Assembly: GCF_004331385.1 (NCBI RefSeq) | Contig: NZ_SJON01000021.1 | Coordinates: 1 to 64,000, forward strand | Length of the DNA: 64,000 nucleotides | Direction: 5' to 3' | From: Enterobacter quasihormaechei | GTDB lineage: Bacteria > Pseudomonadota > Gammaproteobacteria > Enterobacterales > Enterobacteriaceae | Shown here: one piece after another, positions 18,635-29,888 of the stretch | How the letters are laid out: each line of letters begins with the position of its first letter | How positions within the stretch are numbered: the first letter of the stretch is position 1 | Position numbers and translations under genes: made by a program | The notes under the pieces: model-generated | The model's input: only the letters and a program-made list of their open reading frames with translations | Databases searched by the model: none | Told to the model about the DNA's origin: nothing

Positions 18635-20017
18635 TTAATGGGATGCGGCTGTCGCGGCGTCGGGTACGGCCTCGCCCTGCGCCGCGCGGTGTTTGATCAG
18701 CTGCTGGCTGATGGCCTCCACGCGGTCATCGGTGAGCTTGTAGAACGACAGCATGATGAACATGCCCGCGTAGAGCACCACCGGCACCACGCAGAACAGA
18801 ATTTTGATGGTGGTGAGCACCTCAACCGGTTGCACGCTGCTGCTGGCGGAATAGTTCACCCAGGCCAGGATCCAGCCCACCACCGCCCCGCCAATCGCCA
18901 GGCCAATCTTCAGGCTGAACAGGTAGGTCGAGAACACCAGCCCGTCGAGGCGACGCCCGCTGCGGCTCTCCTCGTAATCCACCACGTCAGAGGCCATCAG
19001 CCACTGTAGCGGCGTGGTGGTGTTAAAGACGAACAGGAACAGGATGTTAAGGGCGAAAATCAGCGCGATGTGCTCGGCCGGGGTGAAGAAAATCAGCAGG
19101 CTGATGAGCGAGTAGGCGACGATGATCCACCTGAAGGCGGTGACCCGGTCGAATCGGCCCAGCAGGCGGGACGAGCAGAGCGAGCCGAACATGGTGGCGA
19201 GGCTGCCGTAGAGTAAAAACTGCGTCGCCATCTCCGGGTGATCCATCACGTATTTCACGAAGTAGAGCGTCGCCCCGCCGCGCACCACGTTAGAGCAGGT
19301 CGCCATCATCTTGAACGCGCACATGATGCGCCACTGGCCGTTGCCCAGCAGCAGCCTGAGATCTTTGGCCACCGACGAGCCCGGCTGCACCTCAAAGGTG
19401 TAGCGCTCTTTGGTGGTGAAGAAGCAGACGTAGAGCAGCACCACGCCGGTCAGCCCCAGCACGCACATGGCGCCGAAATACCCCACCTGCTCATCCCCCT
19501 TGCCGATGATGCTGACCAGCGGCAGCGCGATGCCGCTGATGGCGAGCGAGCCCGCCGCGGCGAGGAAGAAACGCCAGGACTGTAGGGCGTGACGCTCTTT
19601 CGGGTCGGCGGTGATCACTCCCGGCATGGCGCAGTACGGGACGTTAACGAAGGTGTAAACCAGAGTCAGGAGGATGTAGGTCGCGCAGGCGTAGATGATT
19701 TTGCCCTGCGCGGAGAAGTCCGGCGTGTAGAAGGTCAGCATGCAGACGATGCCAAACGGGATGGCGCCCCACAGCAGGAACGGGCGGAACTGGCCGTGCC
19801 GCGTGCGGGTGCGGTCTACCAGCAGCCCCATCAGCGGGTCGGTCACGGCGTCGAGCACGCGAGAGACTAAAAACAGCGTGCCCATTATGCCCGCCGACAG
19901 GCCAAACACATCGGTGTAGAAATAGGCCAGCAGGAACATCGTGGCCTGCCAGACGAAGCCGCAGGCGGTGTCACCCAGCCCGTAGCCAATTTTGTCTTTC
20001 ATGGTTAATTGCGTCAT
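18635..20017 (-). CDS. yagG: GPH-family xyloside:cation symporter (YagG)
   Basis: A 460-residue, 12-helix transporter of the glycoside-pentoside-hexuronide family (begins MTQLTMKDKIGYGLGDTA). It probably imports xylosides for YagH. It is separated by 226 bp from yagF, so yagGH likely has its own promoter. Confidence 0.93.
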   Translation of the reverse strand: MTQLTMKDKIGYGLGDTACGFVWQATMFLLAYFYTDVFGLSAGIMGTLFLVSRVLDAVTDPLMGLLVDRTRTRHGQFRPFLLWGAIPFGIVCMLTFYTPDFSAQGKIIYACATYILLTLVYTFVNVPYCAMPGVITADPKERHALQSWRFFLAAAGSLAISGIALPLVSIIGKGDEQVGYFGAMCVLGLTGVVLLYVCFFTTKERYTFEVQPGSSVAKDLRLLLGNGQWRIMCAFKMMATCSNVVRGGATLYFVKYVMDHPEMATQFLLYGSLATMFGSLCSSRLLGRFDRVTAFRWIIVAYSLISLLIFFTPAEHIALIFALNILFLFVFNTTTPLQWLMASDVVDYEESRSGRRLDGLVFSTYLFSLKIGLAIGGAVVGWILAWVNYSASSSVQPVEVLTTIKILFCVVPVVLYAGMFIMLSFYKLTDDRVEAISQQLIKHRAAQGEAVPDAATAASH

Positions 20018-20191
20018 CAGAATTACACCCTTTGGTAGTGTGCTGAATTACAACATCGTGTTAATGGAGTGTAATGAGCTGCTCAATTAACCAGCAATGG
20101 TCATATCTTATTTCTGAATTACGTTATTTTGCTTTTGTGACGCCAACGATATATCTCAAGCCGTTGTTTTAAATAATAAATTACAGACACG

Positions 20192-20230
20192 AAAAAGCCG
20201 TCCGCGGATTATTTTCCGCAGACGGTTTTA
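20192..20230 (-). terminator. terminator after yagF
   Basis: CCGTCTGCGG pairs with CCGCGGACGG across an A/T-rich loop, with CTTTTTC following on the minus strand and TTTTA on the other side. It separates the yagEF unit from yagGH. Confidence 0.85.
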
Positions 20231-20243
20231 TTTCACAAAATAA

Positions 20244-22211
20244 TTATAGTCCGAGCGCTTTTTTACCGGCGTTAATTACCTCGATGATTTTATCGGTGTC
20301 ATAAATACAGCCTTTCCAGGTGCCGCCGCTCACCGACTGCAACGCCGCCCACAGCCGGGTATCGTCCGGCAAAAAGTCGTGGGCGTGCAGGTCCGGGTGC
20401 GTCTGCCGCCCTGCCAGCTCGCGTGCGCCCTCCTCAGGCGTCAGCGGGTTATCTGCGGTGCCGATAAAGTTCACGCTGCCTGTTAATGTCAGGCGGTCAA
20501 CGGCAATCTCGATGATGTCGTTGTCGCGCAGCTTGCCAATCGGCCCGCCCGCCAGCGCCTCCGGCGACACGTGCCCGAAGCAGGCGCCCGTCGACACGCC
20601 CGAGAAGCGCGCATCGGTGATTAACGACACCGTTTTGCCCCACGAGATATGCTTCAGCGCGGAGGTGAGCTGGTAGGTCTCCTCCATGCCGGTGCCGGAC
20701 GGCCCGCCGCCGATCACCACCATGATATCGCCCTGCCGGATCTCTTCCCGCTTGATGGCCTTGATCGCCTGCTCTTCCGAGACGAACACCCGCACCCGGC
20801 CGGTGTGGCGATAAACGCCATCTTCCCCCACTACCGACGGGTCGATCGCCGTGGCCTTGATCACCGAACCTTCCGGCGCGATGTTGCCCGTCGGGAAGCA
20901 GACCGTCGAGGTCAGCCCTTTCACTTTAGCTTTCTCCGGCGGCAGGATCACGTCATCCGGCTCCACGCCGTCCTGCTCGCGCAGGCACTGGCGGAAGCGC
21001 TTACGGCGCTCAGACGCCTGCCACCAGTCGAGGTTCTCGCCCACCGTCTGGCCGGTGACGGTCATGGCATCCAGGTGCAGCAGGCCGAGATCGCGCAGGT
21101 GGAGCATCACCTCCGGCACGCCGCCCGCGAGGAACGCCCGCACGGTCGGGTGATAGTCCGGGCCGTTGGGCAGCACGCTTACCAGGCGCGGCACCCTGCG
21201 GTTGACGCGCGTCCAGTGCTCTACGTCCGGAATAGTGCAGCCCGCCGCGTGGGCGATGGCCGGAATGTGCAGCAGTAAGTTCGTGGAACCGCCGAATGCC
21301 GCGTGGATCACCATGGCATTTTCGATGGCTTTATCGGTGAGGATATCGCGCGTGGTGATGCCGCGGTTATCCAGCTCGCTCACCGCCCGCGCCGACTGGC
21401 GGGCGATCTCCAGCCACACCGCCTGCCCGGACGGCGCCAGCGCGGAGTGCGGCAGCGCCAGCCCCAGCGCTTCCGCCACCACCTGCGAGGTGCCCGCCGT
21501 GCCGAGGAACTGACACCCGCCGCCCGGCGACGCGCAGGCGCGACAGCCCAGCTCGGCGGCCTCCTGCAAGGAGAGCTCGTGGTTGGCAAAGCGCGCGCCG
21601 ATGGTCTGCACCTTACCCGCATCTTCCCCCACGGTCGGCGGCAGCGTCGCCCCGCCCGGCACCAGAATGGTCGGCAGGTCGTGCATCGAAGCCAGGGCGA
21701 TCATGGTAGCGGGCAACCCTTTATCGCAGGTGGCTACGCCGATCACCGCCCGGCGCGTGGGCAGGGAGCGGATCAGACGACGAAACACGATCGCCGCGTC
21801 GTTGCGGTACGGCAGAGAGTCGAACATGCCGTGCGTGCCCTGCGAGCGCCCGTCGCACGGATCGCTGACGAAGGCCGCAAACGGGATCCCGCCGTTGCGG
21901 GTGATCTCCTTCGCCGCCGCCTGCATCTGCATGCCGATCTCCCAGTGCCCGGTGTGGTAGCCCAGCGCAACCGGGCGCCCGTCCCCGGCGCGAATACCGC
22001 CCTGAGTACCGATAATCAGCACCTCTTTGCCGGTCAGCTTATTGGCGTCCCAGCCCATCCCGGCGTTCTGCGTCATGCCGAACAGGTTGCCGCTGGGGGA
22101 TTCCATCAGCATCTGCGGGGTCAGCGGCAGCGCGCCCTGCGGCCCCGCTGCATGGGTAATCACCGCATAAAACGCATCGTCCTGTGGGGTGAAAATTTTT
22201 TCAATGGTCAT
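20244..22211 (-). CDS. yagF: D-xylonate dehydratase (YagF), IlvD/Edd family
   Basis: A 655-residue iron-sulfur dehydratase nearly identical in layout to E. coli YagF. Cysteines expected to bind the cluster are in [22 protein letters not shown] and [11 protein letters not shown]. It turns D-xylonate into 2-keto-3-deoxy-D-xylonate. It lies 14 bp downstream of yagE, and ends at a strong terminator. Confidence 0.95.
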   Translation of the reverse strand: MTIEKIFTPQDDAFYAVITHAAGPQGALPLTPQMLMESPSGNLFGMTQNAGMGWDANKLTGKEVLIIGTQGGIRAGDGRPVALGYHTGHWEIGMQMQAAAKEITRNGGIPFAAFVSDPCDGRSQGTHGMFDSLPYRNDAAIVFRRLIRSLPTRRAVIGVATCDKGLPATMIALASMHDLPTILVPGGATLPPTVGEDAGKVQTIGARFANHELSLQEAAELGCRACASPGGGCQFLGTAGTSQVVAEALGLALPHSALAPSGQAVWLEIARQSARAVSELDNRGITTRDILTDKAIENAMVIHAAFGGSTNLLLHIPAIAHAAGCTIPDVEHWTRVNRRVPRLVSVLPNGPDYHPTVRAFLAGGVPEVMLHLRDLGLLHLDAMTVTGQTVGENLDWWQASERRKRFRQCLREQDGVEPDDVILPPEKAKVKGLTSTVCFPTGNIAPEGSVIKATAIDPSVVGEDGVYRHTGRVRVFVSEEQAIKAIKREEIRQGDIMVVIGGGPSGTGMEETYQLTSALKHISWGKTVSLITDARFSGVSTGACFGHVSPEALAGGPIGKLRDNDIIEIAVDRLTLTGSVNFIGTADNPLTPEEGARELAGRQTHPDLHAHDFLPDDTRLWAALQSVSGGTWKGCIYDTDKIIEVINAGKKALGL

Positions 22212-22225
22212 CGTTATCGTCCGGC

Positions 22226-23134
22226 TCAGCAGAGCTTGAGCTGTTGTAACAGGGTTTTCAGCTGCGCCTTACGCGGCTCGTCCAGCGCTGACGCGGGCGG
22301 TAGCACGTGCGTGGAAATCGGGCGGCCGCAGAGCACGATCGCCTCTTTAATGACGTTCACAAACGGCGTATCCAGCTGATACATCTGCGGTATTTGCAGC
22401 AGGGTCTGATGATACTCAGCCGCTTTCGCCACGTCTTTATCCCGCCAGGCTTTCAGAAGATTCACCGACACCTGCGGAGCAAAGTTGCCGCTGGCCGAAA
22501 TCGCCCCGTCGCCGCCGAGCAGCAGGGTATTAAACAGATGATCGTCGTAGCCGCACAGCACGGTGAAGTGCGGATGAGCGGCTTTAACGGTGAGGATCAT
22601 GCTGCGCAGGTGGGCGACGGAGTCGATGGTGTCTTTAATGCCAATAATATTGCTGCGCGAGTCGGCGAGGGTTTTGACCAGCGCCGGAGTCAGATCCTGC
22701 CCGGTCAGCGCCGGGAAGTTATAGAGCATCACCGGCAGCGTGACGCTGTCCGCCACCTGCTCGAAGTAGCGGATCAGGTTCGCTTCCGACACCTTCCAGT
22801 AGTAGGGGTTGATCACCACGATGCCGTCCGCGCCCGCCTGCTGCGCGTGCTGGCTCAGTTCAATGGTTTCCCGGGCGTTGGTGCCGCCGGTGCCGATCAG
22901 GACCGGCACCCGGCGATCGACATGATCGATAGTAAAGCGGGCAATGGTTTTACGCTCTTCGGCGCTAAGCTGGGAGAACTCGCCGCCGCTGCCCAGGAAG
23001 AACAGGCCGTCAACGCCCGCAGCGATCAGATCGTCGATCAGCGCGGCGGTGCCCTGCTCATCAAGCTGGCCGTCGGCGGTAAAAATGGTGGAGACAGGGG
23101 GAATAATTCCCGTGAACAACGCGGACTGCGGCAT
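22226..23134 (-). CDS. yagE: 2-keto-3-deoxy aldonate aldolase (YagE)
   Basis: A 302-residue DHDPS-family aldolase cleaving 2-keto-3-deoxy sugar acids such as 2-keto-3-deoxy-D-xylonate to pyruvate and an aldehyde. The Schiff-base Lys is in IIGIKDTID and the catalytic Tyr in MLYNFPA. Start at 23134 has an AAGGAG site 5 bases upstream and gives the E. coli length. First gene of yagEF. Confidence 0.95.
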   Translation of the reverse strand: MPQSALFTGIIPPVSTIFTADGQLDEQGTAALIDDLIAAGVDGLFFLGSGGEFSQLSAEERKTIARFTIDHVDRRVPVLIGTGGTNARETIELSQHAQQAGADGIVVINPYYWKVSEANLIRYFEQVADSVTLPVMLYNFPALTGQDLTPALVKTLADSRSNIIGIKDTIDSVAHLRSMILTVKAAHPHFTVLCGYDDHLFNTLLLGGDGAISASGNFAPQVSVNLLKAWRDKDVAKAAEYHQTLLQIPQMYQLDTPFVNVIKEAIVLCGRPISTHVLPPASALDEPRKAQLKTLLQQLKLC

Positions 23135-23157
23135 GAGATCTCCTTGTTGAATCATTT

Positions 23158-23176
23158 TGTTCTACATTATAGAACA
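23158..23176. promoter_or_regulatory. palindrome upstream of yagE, candidate XynR operator
   Basis: TGTTCTACATTATAGAACA is a perfect 7+5+7 inverted repeat about 24 bp upstream of the yagE start. IclR regulators bind palindromes of this size, and the regulator gene is in the cluster. Binding is inferred. Confidence 0.65.
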
Positions 23177-23283
23177 GCGTTCATTAATTTAACGATCATA
23201 CTATGACGCAGAAAAAGGAGAGGTAAATGAGAGATGAGGAGGGAGTGCGGGAAGTTTAAGCTGGATCACATATTGTCCGCTAA

Positions 23284-23331
23284 CCCCTCACCCGGCCCTC
23301 TCCCCAAAGGGGCGAGGGTTAGGGTGAGGGG
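23284..23331. repeat. 48-bp dispersed inverted repeat, copy 1
   Basis: An imperfect palindrome of the CCCTCACCC...AGGGTGAGGG type between yagE and yjgK. Almost the same element occurs at 57503-57551. It forms a long GC-rich hairpin and may act as a 3' stabiliser or terminator. Confidence 0.85.
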
Positions 23332-23338
23332 TAAAGAA

Positions 23339-24466
<1,128 letters not shown>

Positions 24467-25687
24467 ATGGAAAAGCATTACGTCGGTTCTGAAATTGGTC
24501 AATTGCGTAGCGTTATGCTGCACCGCCCTAATTTAAGCCTGAAGCGGTTAACCCCCTCAAACTGTCAGGAGCTGTTATTTGATGATGTACTGTCGGTTGA
24601 ACGGGCGGGTGAAGAGCATGACATCTTCGCAAACACGCTGCGCGAACAGGGTGTGGAAGTCCTGCTGTTGACCGACCTGCTCACGCAAACGCTTGATATT
24701 GCAAAAGCAAAAGCCTGGCTCCTTGAAACACAAATTTCCGACTATCGCCTCGGTCCAACCTTTGCCGGCGACGTGCGCGGCTGGCTGGCGGATATGCCGC
24801 ACCGCGAACTGGCGCGGCGATTAAGCGGGGGATTAACCTACGGCGAAATTCCGGCAGCCATTAAAAATATGGTGGTGGATACCCACACGGCGAATGATTT
24901 TATTATGAAGCCGCTGCCGAACCATTTATTTACTCGCGATACCTCCTGCTGGATTTATAACGGCGTGTCCATTAACCCGATGGCGAAACCCGCCCGCCAG
25001 CGTGAAACCAATAATCTGCGCGCGATATATCGCTGGCACCCGGCATTTGCCGACGGCGATTTTATTAAGTATTTCGGCGACGAGAATATTAATTACGACC
25101 ACGCCACCTTAGAAGGCGGCGACGTACTGGTAATTGGCCGCGGGGCGGTATTAATCGGCATGTCCGAGCGCACGACGCCGCAGGGCGTGGAGTTCCTCGC
25201 CAACAGCCTGTTTAAACACCGTCAGGCCGAACGCGTGATTGCCGTTGAGCTGCCAAAACACCGCTCCTGCATGCACCTCGACACGGTGATGACCCACATC
25301 GACGTGGACACCTTCTCCGTCTATCCGGAAGTGGTGCGCAAAGACGCCCAGTGCTGGACGCTCACCCCGGACGGACGCGGCGGCCTGCTGCGCACGCAAG
25401 AAACCGACCTGCTGCACGCCATTGAGAAAGCCCTCGGCATTAACCAGGTCCGCCTGATCACCACCGGCGGCGACGCCTTTGAAGCCGAACGCGAGCAGTG
25501 GAACGACGCCAATAATGTCCTGACCATCCGCCCGGGCGTGGTGATCGGCTACGAGCGTAACGTCTGGACCAACGAGAAGTACGACAAAGCGGGCATCACC
25601 GTGCTGCCGATCCCCGGCGACGAGCTGGGACGCGGTCGCGGCGGCGCGCGCTGCATGAGCTGCCCACTGGAACGCGACGGAATTTAA
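24467..25687 (+). CDS. arcA: arginine deiminase
   Basis: A 406-residue enzyme hydrolysing arginine to citrulline and ammonia, the first step of the arginine deiminase pathway. Catalytic features are [16 protein letters not shown] and the nucleophile Cys in GARCMSCP near the C-terminus. It starts a five-gene cluster with arcC, an OTC, a permease and an ArgR-like gene. Salmonella has this cluster, E. coli K-12 does not. This arcA is unrelated to the ArcA response regulator. Confidence 0.97.
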   Translation: MEKHYVGSEIGQLRSVMLHRPNLSLKRLTPSNCQELLFDDVLSVERAGEEHDIFANTLREQGVEVLLLTDLLTQTLDIAKAKAWLLETQISDYRLGPTFAGDVRGWLADMPHRELARRLSGGLTYGEIPAAIKNMVVDTHTANDFIMKPLPNHLFTRDTSCWIYNGVSINPMAKPARQRETNNLRAIYRWHPAFADGDFIKYFGDENINYDHATLEGGDVLVIGRGAVLIGMSERTTPQGVEFLANSLFKHRQAERVIAVELPKHRSCMHLDTVMTHIDVDTFSVYPEVVRKDAQCWTLTPDGRGGLLRTQETDLLHAIEKALGINQVRLITTGGDAFEAEREQWNDANNVLTIRPGVVIGYERNVWTNEKYDKAGITVLPIPGDELGRGRGGARCMSCPLERDGI

Positions 25688-25696
25688 GGAGCCATC

Positions 25697-26608
25697 ATGG
25701 AACGAAAACCCACTCTGGTTGTGGCCCTGGGCGGCAACGCGCTGCTCAAGCGCGGCGAGCCGCTGGAAGCGGATATTCAGCGTCAGAACATCGAGCAGGC
25801 CGCCCGCACCATCGCCGGATTAACAGAACAGTGGCGCGTGGTGCTGGTGCACGGCAACGGGCCGCAGGTCGGGCTGCTGGCATTGCAGAACAGCGCCTAC
25901 GACAAAGTGACGCCCTACCCGCTGGACGTTCTCGGCGCGGAAAGCCAGGGGATGATCGGCTACATGCTCCAGCAGGCGCTGAAAAACAATCTGCCGCAGC
26001 GCGAGGTGAGCGTTCTGCTCACTCAGGTAGAGGTGGACGCCGCCGACCCGGCGTTCAGCAACCCGACCAAATACATCGGCCCGGTGTACAGCGAAGCGCA
26101 GGCGAAAGCGCTGGCCGCAGAAAAAGGCTGGACGTTCAGGGCCGACGGCGCCTATTTCCGCCGCGTGGTGCCCTCTCCACAGCCGAAGCGCATCGTCGAG
26201 AGCGACGCCATCGCGGCGCTGATCCAGCGTGACCACCTGGTCATCTGCAACGGCGGCGGTGGCGTGCCGGTAGTGGAAAACGCCAACGGCTATCGCGGCG
26301 TTGAGGCGGTGATCGACAAAGACCTCTCCGCCGCCCTGCTGGCGCGCCAGATCGAGGCCGATGCCCTGCTGATCCTCACCGATGCCGACGCGGTGTACCT
26401 CGACTGGGGCAAGCCGACCCAGCGCCCGCTGGCGCAGGTGACGCCGGAACTGCTTAAAGACATGACGTTCGACGCCGGATCGATGGGGCCGAAGGTCGCC
26501 GCCTGCCGCGAATTTGTTGAGGCCTGCGGCGGCATTGCCGGAATCGGCGCGCTGGCCGACGGCGCGGAGATCCTGGCGGGCGAGAAAGGCACGCTGATTC
26601 GTAACTGA
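25697..26608 (+). CDS. arcC: carbamate kinase
   Basis: A 303-residue enzyme that makes ATP from carbamoyl phosphate, the energy-yielding step of the pathway. Typical features are [10 protein letters not shown] near residue 8, HGNGPQVG near 52 and NGGGGVPV near 207. It follows arcA by 9 bp. Confidence 0.97.
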   Translation: MERKPTLVVALGGNALLKRGEPLEADIQRQNIEQAARTIAGLTEQWRVVLVHGNGPQVGLLALQNSAYDKVTPYPLDVLGAESQGMIGYMLQQALKNNLPQREVSVLLTQVEVDAADPAFSNPTKYIGPVYSEAQAKALAAEKGWTFRADGAYFRRVVPSPQPKRIVESDAIAALIQRDHLVICNGGGGVPVVENANGYRGVEAVIDKDLSAALLARQIEADALLILTDADAVYLDWGKPTQRPLAQVTPELLKDMTFDAGSMGPKVAACREFVEACGGIAGIGALADGAEILAGEKGTLIRN

Positions 26609-26633
26609 ACTCACATTTAAAAAGGATTTACCC

Positions 26634-27638
26634 ATGACCATTAACCTGAAAAACCGCAACTTTCTTAAACTGCTGGACTACACCCCGGCGGAAATTCAGT
26701 ACCTGATCGACCTCGCCATCGAGCTGAAGGCGGCCAAAAAAGCCGGGCGCGAAAAGCAGACGCTGGTCGGAAAAAACATCGCCCTGATCTTTGAAAAAAC
26801 CTCCACCCGCACCCGCTGCGCCTTCGAAGTGGGCGCGTTTGACCAGGGCGCGCAGGTCACCTACCTCGGCCCAAGCGGGTCGCAGATCGGTCACAAAGAG
26901 TCGATGAAAGACACCGCCCGCGTGCTGGGCCGCATGTATGACGGCATCGAGTACCGCGGCTACGGTCAGGCCATCGTCGAGGAGCTGGGCGAGTACGCGG
27001 GCGTGCCGGTGTGGAACGGCCTGACCGACGAGTTTCACCCAACGCAAATTCTGGCGGATCTGATGACCATGCTGGAGCACTCCCCGGGCAAAACCCTGCC
27101 GGAGCTGAGCTTTGCCTACCTGGGCGACGCGCGGAACAACATGGGCAACTCCCTGATGGTCGGCGCGGCCAAGATGGGGATGGATATCCGTCTTGTGGCG
27201 CCCAAATCCTTCTGGCCAGAAGCCGGGCTGGTTGAGCAGTGCCGCGCCATCGCCAAAGAAACGGGCGCGCGCATCACCCTCACCGACGACGTGGAAGAAG
27301 GCGTGCACGGCACCGATTTCCTCTACACCGACGTGTGGGTCTCCATGGGCGAACCGAAGGAAGCCTGGGCCGAGCGCGTCAGCCTGATGAAGCCGTATCA
27401 AATCAACGCGGACGTGATGAAGACCACCGGCAACCCGAACGTCAAGTTCATGCACTGCCTGCCGGCATTCCACAACGAGCACACCAAAGTGGGGCGCGAA
27501 ATCGAGGTGGCGTACGGCCTGAAGGGGCTGGAGGTGACGGAAGAGGTCTTTGAATCACCGAACTCCATCGTCTTCGACGAAGCAGAAAACCGCATGCACA
27601 CCATTAAGGCGGTCATGGTGGCGACACTCGGCGACTAA
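26634..27638 (+). CDS. arcB: ornithine carbamoyltransferase, catabolic copy
   Basis: A 334-residue OTC with STRTR near 56, HPTQ near 134 and HCLP near 273. It lies between arcC and the permease gene, so it should work in the phosphorolytic direction, giving ornithine and carbamoyl phosphate. It is clearly related to argI at 14023-15027. The symbol follows pathway use and is not the ArcB sensor kinase. Confidence 0.93.
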   Translation: MTINLKNRNFLKLLDYTPAEIQYLIDLAIELKAAKKAGREKQTLVGKNIALIFEKTSTRTRCAFEVGAFDQGAQVTYLGPSGSQIGHKESMKDTARVLGRMYDGIEYRGYGQAIVEELGEYAGVPVWNGLTDEFHPTQILADLMTMLEHSPGKTLPELSFAYLGDARNNMGNSLMVGAAKMGMDIRLVAPKSFWPEAGLVEQCRAIAKETGARITLTDDVEEGVHGTDFLYTDVWVSMGEPKEAWAERVSLMKPYQINADVMKTTGNPNVKFMHCLPAFHNEHTKVGREIEVAYGLKGLEVTEEVFESPNSIVFDEAENRMHTIKAVMVATLGD

Positions 27639-27685
27639 TCACCGCCCGGCGCGCCGCGTGGTGCGCCGGGTTTCAGGAGAACATC

Positions 27686-29089
27686 ATGGGCAAGTTCAAG
27701 TTTCCCTCCGCTTACACCATTCTCTTTTTTCTGATTGCCGTGGTTGCCGTGCTGACGTGGATTGTTCCGGCCGGGCAGTACCATATGGCGATGAACGAGG
27801 CGCTCGGTAAAGAAGTGCCGGTTGCCGGCACCTATGCGCACGTGGCATCGCATCCGCAGGGGCTGGTGTCGGTGCTGATGGCCCCGATAGCCGGGCTGTA
27901 CGATCCGGAATCCGGCCAGGCCGGGGCGATCGACGTCGCGCTGTTTATTCTGATCATCGGGGGATTTCTCGGGATCGTCACCAAAACCGGGGCAATTGAC
28001 GCCGGGATCGAGCGCGTCACCACTAAGCTGCGCGGACGCGAAGAGTGGATGATCCCGATCCTGATGGCGCTGTTTGCCGCAGGTGGCACGATTTACGGCA
28101 TGGCCGAAGAGTCGCTGCCCTTCTATACCTTACTGGTGCCGGTGATGCTGGCGGCGCGGTTCGATCCGGTGGTTGCCGCGTCCACCGTGCTGCTCGGGGC
28201 GGGGATCGGCACGCTCGGCTCTACTATAAACCCGTTCGCGACGGTGATCGCCGCCAACGCCGCCGGGATCCCCTTCACCAACGGGATCATGCTGCGCATC
28301 GCGCTACTGGTCATCGGCTGGATCATCTGCGTGGCGTGGGTGATGCGCTACGCCCGTAAGGTGCGCAAAGATCCGTCGCTGTCGATCGTGGCGGATAAAC
28401 AGGAAGAGAACCGCGCCCATTTTCTCGGCAACAAGGGCGAGCAGTCGCTGGAATTTACCCCGGTGCGCAAACTCATCCTGGCGATCTTCGCCCTCGCTTT
28501 CGCGGTGATGATCTACGGGGTGGCGGTGCGGGGCTGGTGGATGGCAGAGATCTCGGCGGTGTTCCTCGCCAGCGCCATCATCGTTGGGCTTATTGCCCGC
28601 ATGAGCGAAGAGGAGCTGACGTCGACGTTTATCAACGGCGCGCGAGATTTGCTGGGCGTCGCGCTGATTATCGGCATCGCGCGCGGTATCGTAGTGATTA
28701 TGGATAAGGGCATGATTACCCACACCATTTTGCACAGCGCCGAGGGGATGGTCACCGGATTGTCGACGGTGGCGTTCATTAACGTGATGTACTGGCTGGA
28801 GGTGGTGCTGTCGTTTCTTGTGCCTTCTTCGTCCGGCCTGGCCGTTCTGACGATGCCGATCATGGCGCCCCTTGCCGATTTCGCTAACGTCAACCGCGAC
28901 CTGGTGGTTACGGCTTACCAGTCGGCGTCCGGCCTCGTTAACCTTATCACCCCCACCTCTGCCGTTGTTATGGGCGGGCTGGCTATCGCCCGCGTGCCCT
29001 ACGTGCGTTATCTGAAATGGGTCGCGCCGCTGCTGGGAATTTTGACGGTGGTGATTATGGTGGCGTTAAGCCTGGGCGCGTTGTTGTGA
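27686..29089 (+). CDS. YfcC-family permease, likely arginine/ornithine exchanger
   Basis: A 467-residue polytopic membrane protein with about 12 helices of the YfcC/DcuC-like family (begins MGKFKFPSAYTILFFL). It is different from classic ArcD but takes the arcD position in the operon. Exchange of arginine for ornithine is inferred from context. Confidence 0.82.
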   Translation: MGKFKFPSAYTILFFLIAVVAVLTWIVPAGQYHMAMNEALGKEVPVAGTYAHVASHPQGLVSVLMAPIAGLYDPESGQAGAIDVALFILIIGGFLGIVTKTGAIDAGIERVTTKLRGREEWMIPILMALFAAGGTIYGMAEESLPFYTLLVPVMLAARFDPVVAASTVLLGAGIGTLGSTINPFATVIAANAAGIPFTNGIMLRIALLVIGWIICVAWVMRYARKVRKDPSLSIVADKQEENRAHFLGNKGEQSLEFTPVRKLILAIFALAFAVMIYGVAVRGWWMAEISAVFLASAIIVGLIARMSEEELTSTFINGARDLLGVALIIGIARGIVVIMDKGMITHTILHSAEGMVTGLSTVAFINVMYWLEVVLSFLVPSSSGLAVLTMPIMAPLADFANVNRDLVVTAYQSASGLVNLITPTSAVVMGGLAIARVPYVRYLKWVAPLLGILTVVIMVALSLGALL

Positions 29090-29092
29090 TTT

Positions 29093-29122
29093 GCCGGATG
29101 GCGCTGCGCTTATCCGGCCTAC
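29093..29122. repeat. REP element
   Basis: A single REP unit with the GCCGGATGGCGCTGCGC stem, directly after the permease stop and before the ArgR-like gene. It may lower expression of the regulator relative to the upstream genes. Confidence 0.9.
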
Positions 29123-29160
29123 GGATCGGTGCGGTGCCACCGGTTATTTCGGGAACTGAT

Positions 29161-29649
29161 ATGGGAACTATGATGGATTACGAAGAGTACTCTCCCAAAG
29201 AGCAACTACAGCTAACGGTCTGCCAGCGTCTGATCGCGGAAAAGAGCTATCTCTCTCAGGAAGAGATCCGCCGCGACTTGCAGGAGCGGGGTTTTGAGAC
29301 CATCAGCCAGTCCACCGTTTCACGTCTGCTCAAGCTGCTCGGCGTCATAAAAATTCGCAATGCCAAAGGGCTAAAGATTTATTCGCTGAATCCCCAGCTG
29401 CGCCCTGCCCCCGACGCCGCGCGCACCGTCTCCGAAATGGTGGTCAGCGTGGAGCACAATAGCGAATTTATCCTTATTCATACCGTCGCCGGATATGGCC
29501 GCGCGGTGGCGCGTATTCTGGATTATCACCAGTTACCGGAAATTTTAGGCGTGGTGGCGGGAAGCAGTATCGTCTGGGTCGCGCCCCGGGTGGTGAAGCG
29601 TACCGCGCTGGTGCACAAGCAAATTAATTATTTACTCAGAATGCATTAA
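29161..29649 (+). CDS. second ArgR-family regulator of the deiminase cluster
   Basis: A 162-residue ArgR paralogue with the N-terminal winged helix (EEIRRDLQERGFE...SQSTVSRLLKLLG) and C-terminal hexamerisation domain (arginine-binding region near AGYGRAVARILD). Start choice among 29161, 29170 and 29173 is open. Linkage to the arc genes suggests an arginine-responsive local activator or repressor; the housekeeping argR is elsewhere. Confidence 0.9.
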   Translation: MGTMMDYEEYSPKEQLQLTVCQRLIAEKSYLSQEEIRRDLQERGFETISQSTVSRLLKLLGVIKIRNAKGLKIYSLNPQLRPAPDAARTVSEMVVSVEHNSEFILIHTVAGYGRAVARILDYHQLPEILGVVAGSSIVWVAPRVVKRTALVHKQINYLLRMH

Positions 29650-29696
29650 TATTCATAAAGAACCGTTTGCATTGAGTAAAGCGTGCATTAAATCGC

Positions 29697-29724
29697 TTGA
29701 TCCCAAAAACGAGCTGCGTATAAT
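29697..29724 (+). promoter_or_regulatory. pyrLBI promoter
   Basis: TTGATC, 16 bases, TATAAT, as in the enteric pyrBI promoter. The perfect -10 is followed by TGCCCG near the transcription start. Confidence 0.85.
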
Positions 29725-29749
29725 GCCCGACAATTTGCCGGGAGGAAGC

Positions 29750-29854
29750 ATGGTCAAGCGTGTACGACATAACGTCTTACCGCGTCTGAAATCAGACGCT
29801 GGCCTGCCGTTTTTCTTCCCGTTGCTAAACCTATTCCCAGAGCCCCTCATTTGA
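29750..29854 (+). CDS. pyrL: pyrBI operon leader peptide
   Basis: A 34-residue leader peptide ([14 protein letters not shown]...) preceded by GGGAGGAAGC. Its codons run into the attenuator stem, with the stop inside it. A T-rich stretch encoding LPFFFPLL forms the UTP-sensitive pause region. When UTP is low, RNA polymerase pauses and the translating ribosome disrupts the attenuator. It is shorter than the 44-residue E. coli peptide. Confidence 0.93.
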   Translation: MVKRVRHNVLPRLKSDAGLPFFFPLLNLFPEPLI

Positions 29855-29867
29855 GGGGCTTTTTTTT
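29841..29867 (+). terminator. pyrBI attenuator
   Basis: AGCCCCTCA-TT-TGAGGGGCT followed by seven T residues, 22 bp before pyrB. Overlaps the end of pyrL. Confidence 0.95.
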
Positions 29868-29888
29868 GCCCGGCGTCAGGAGATAAAC

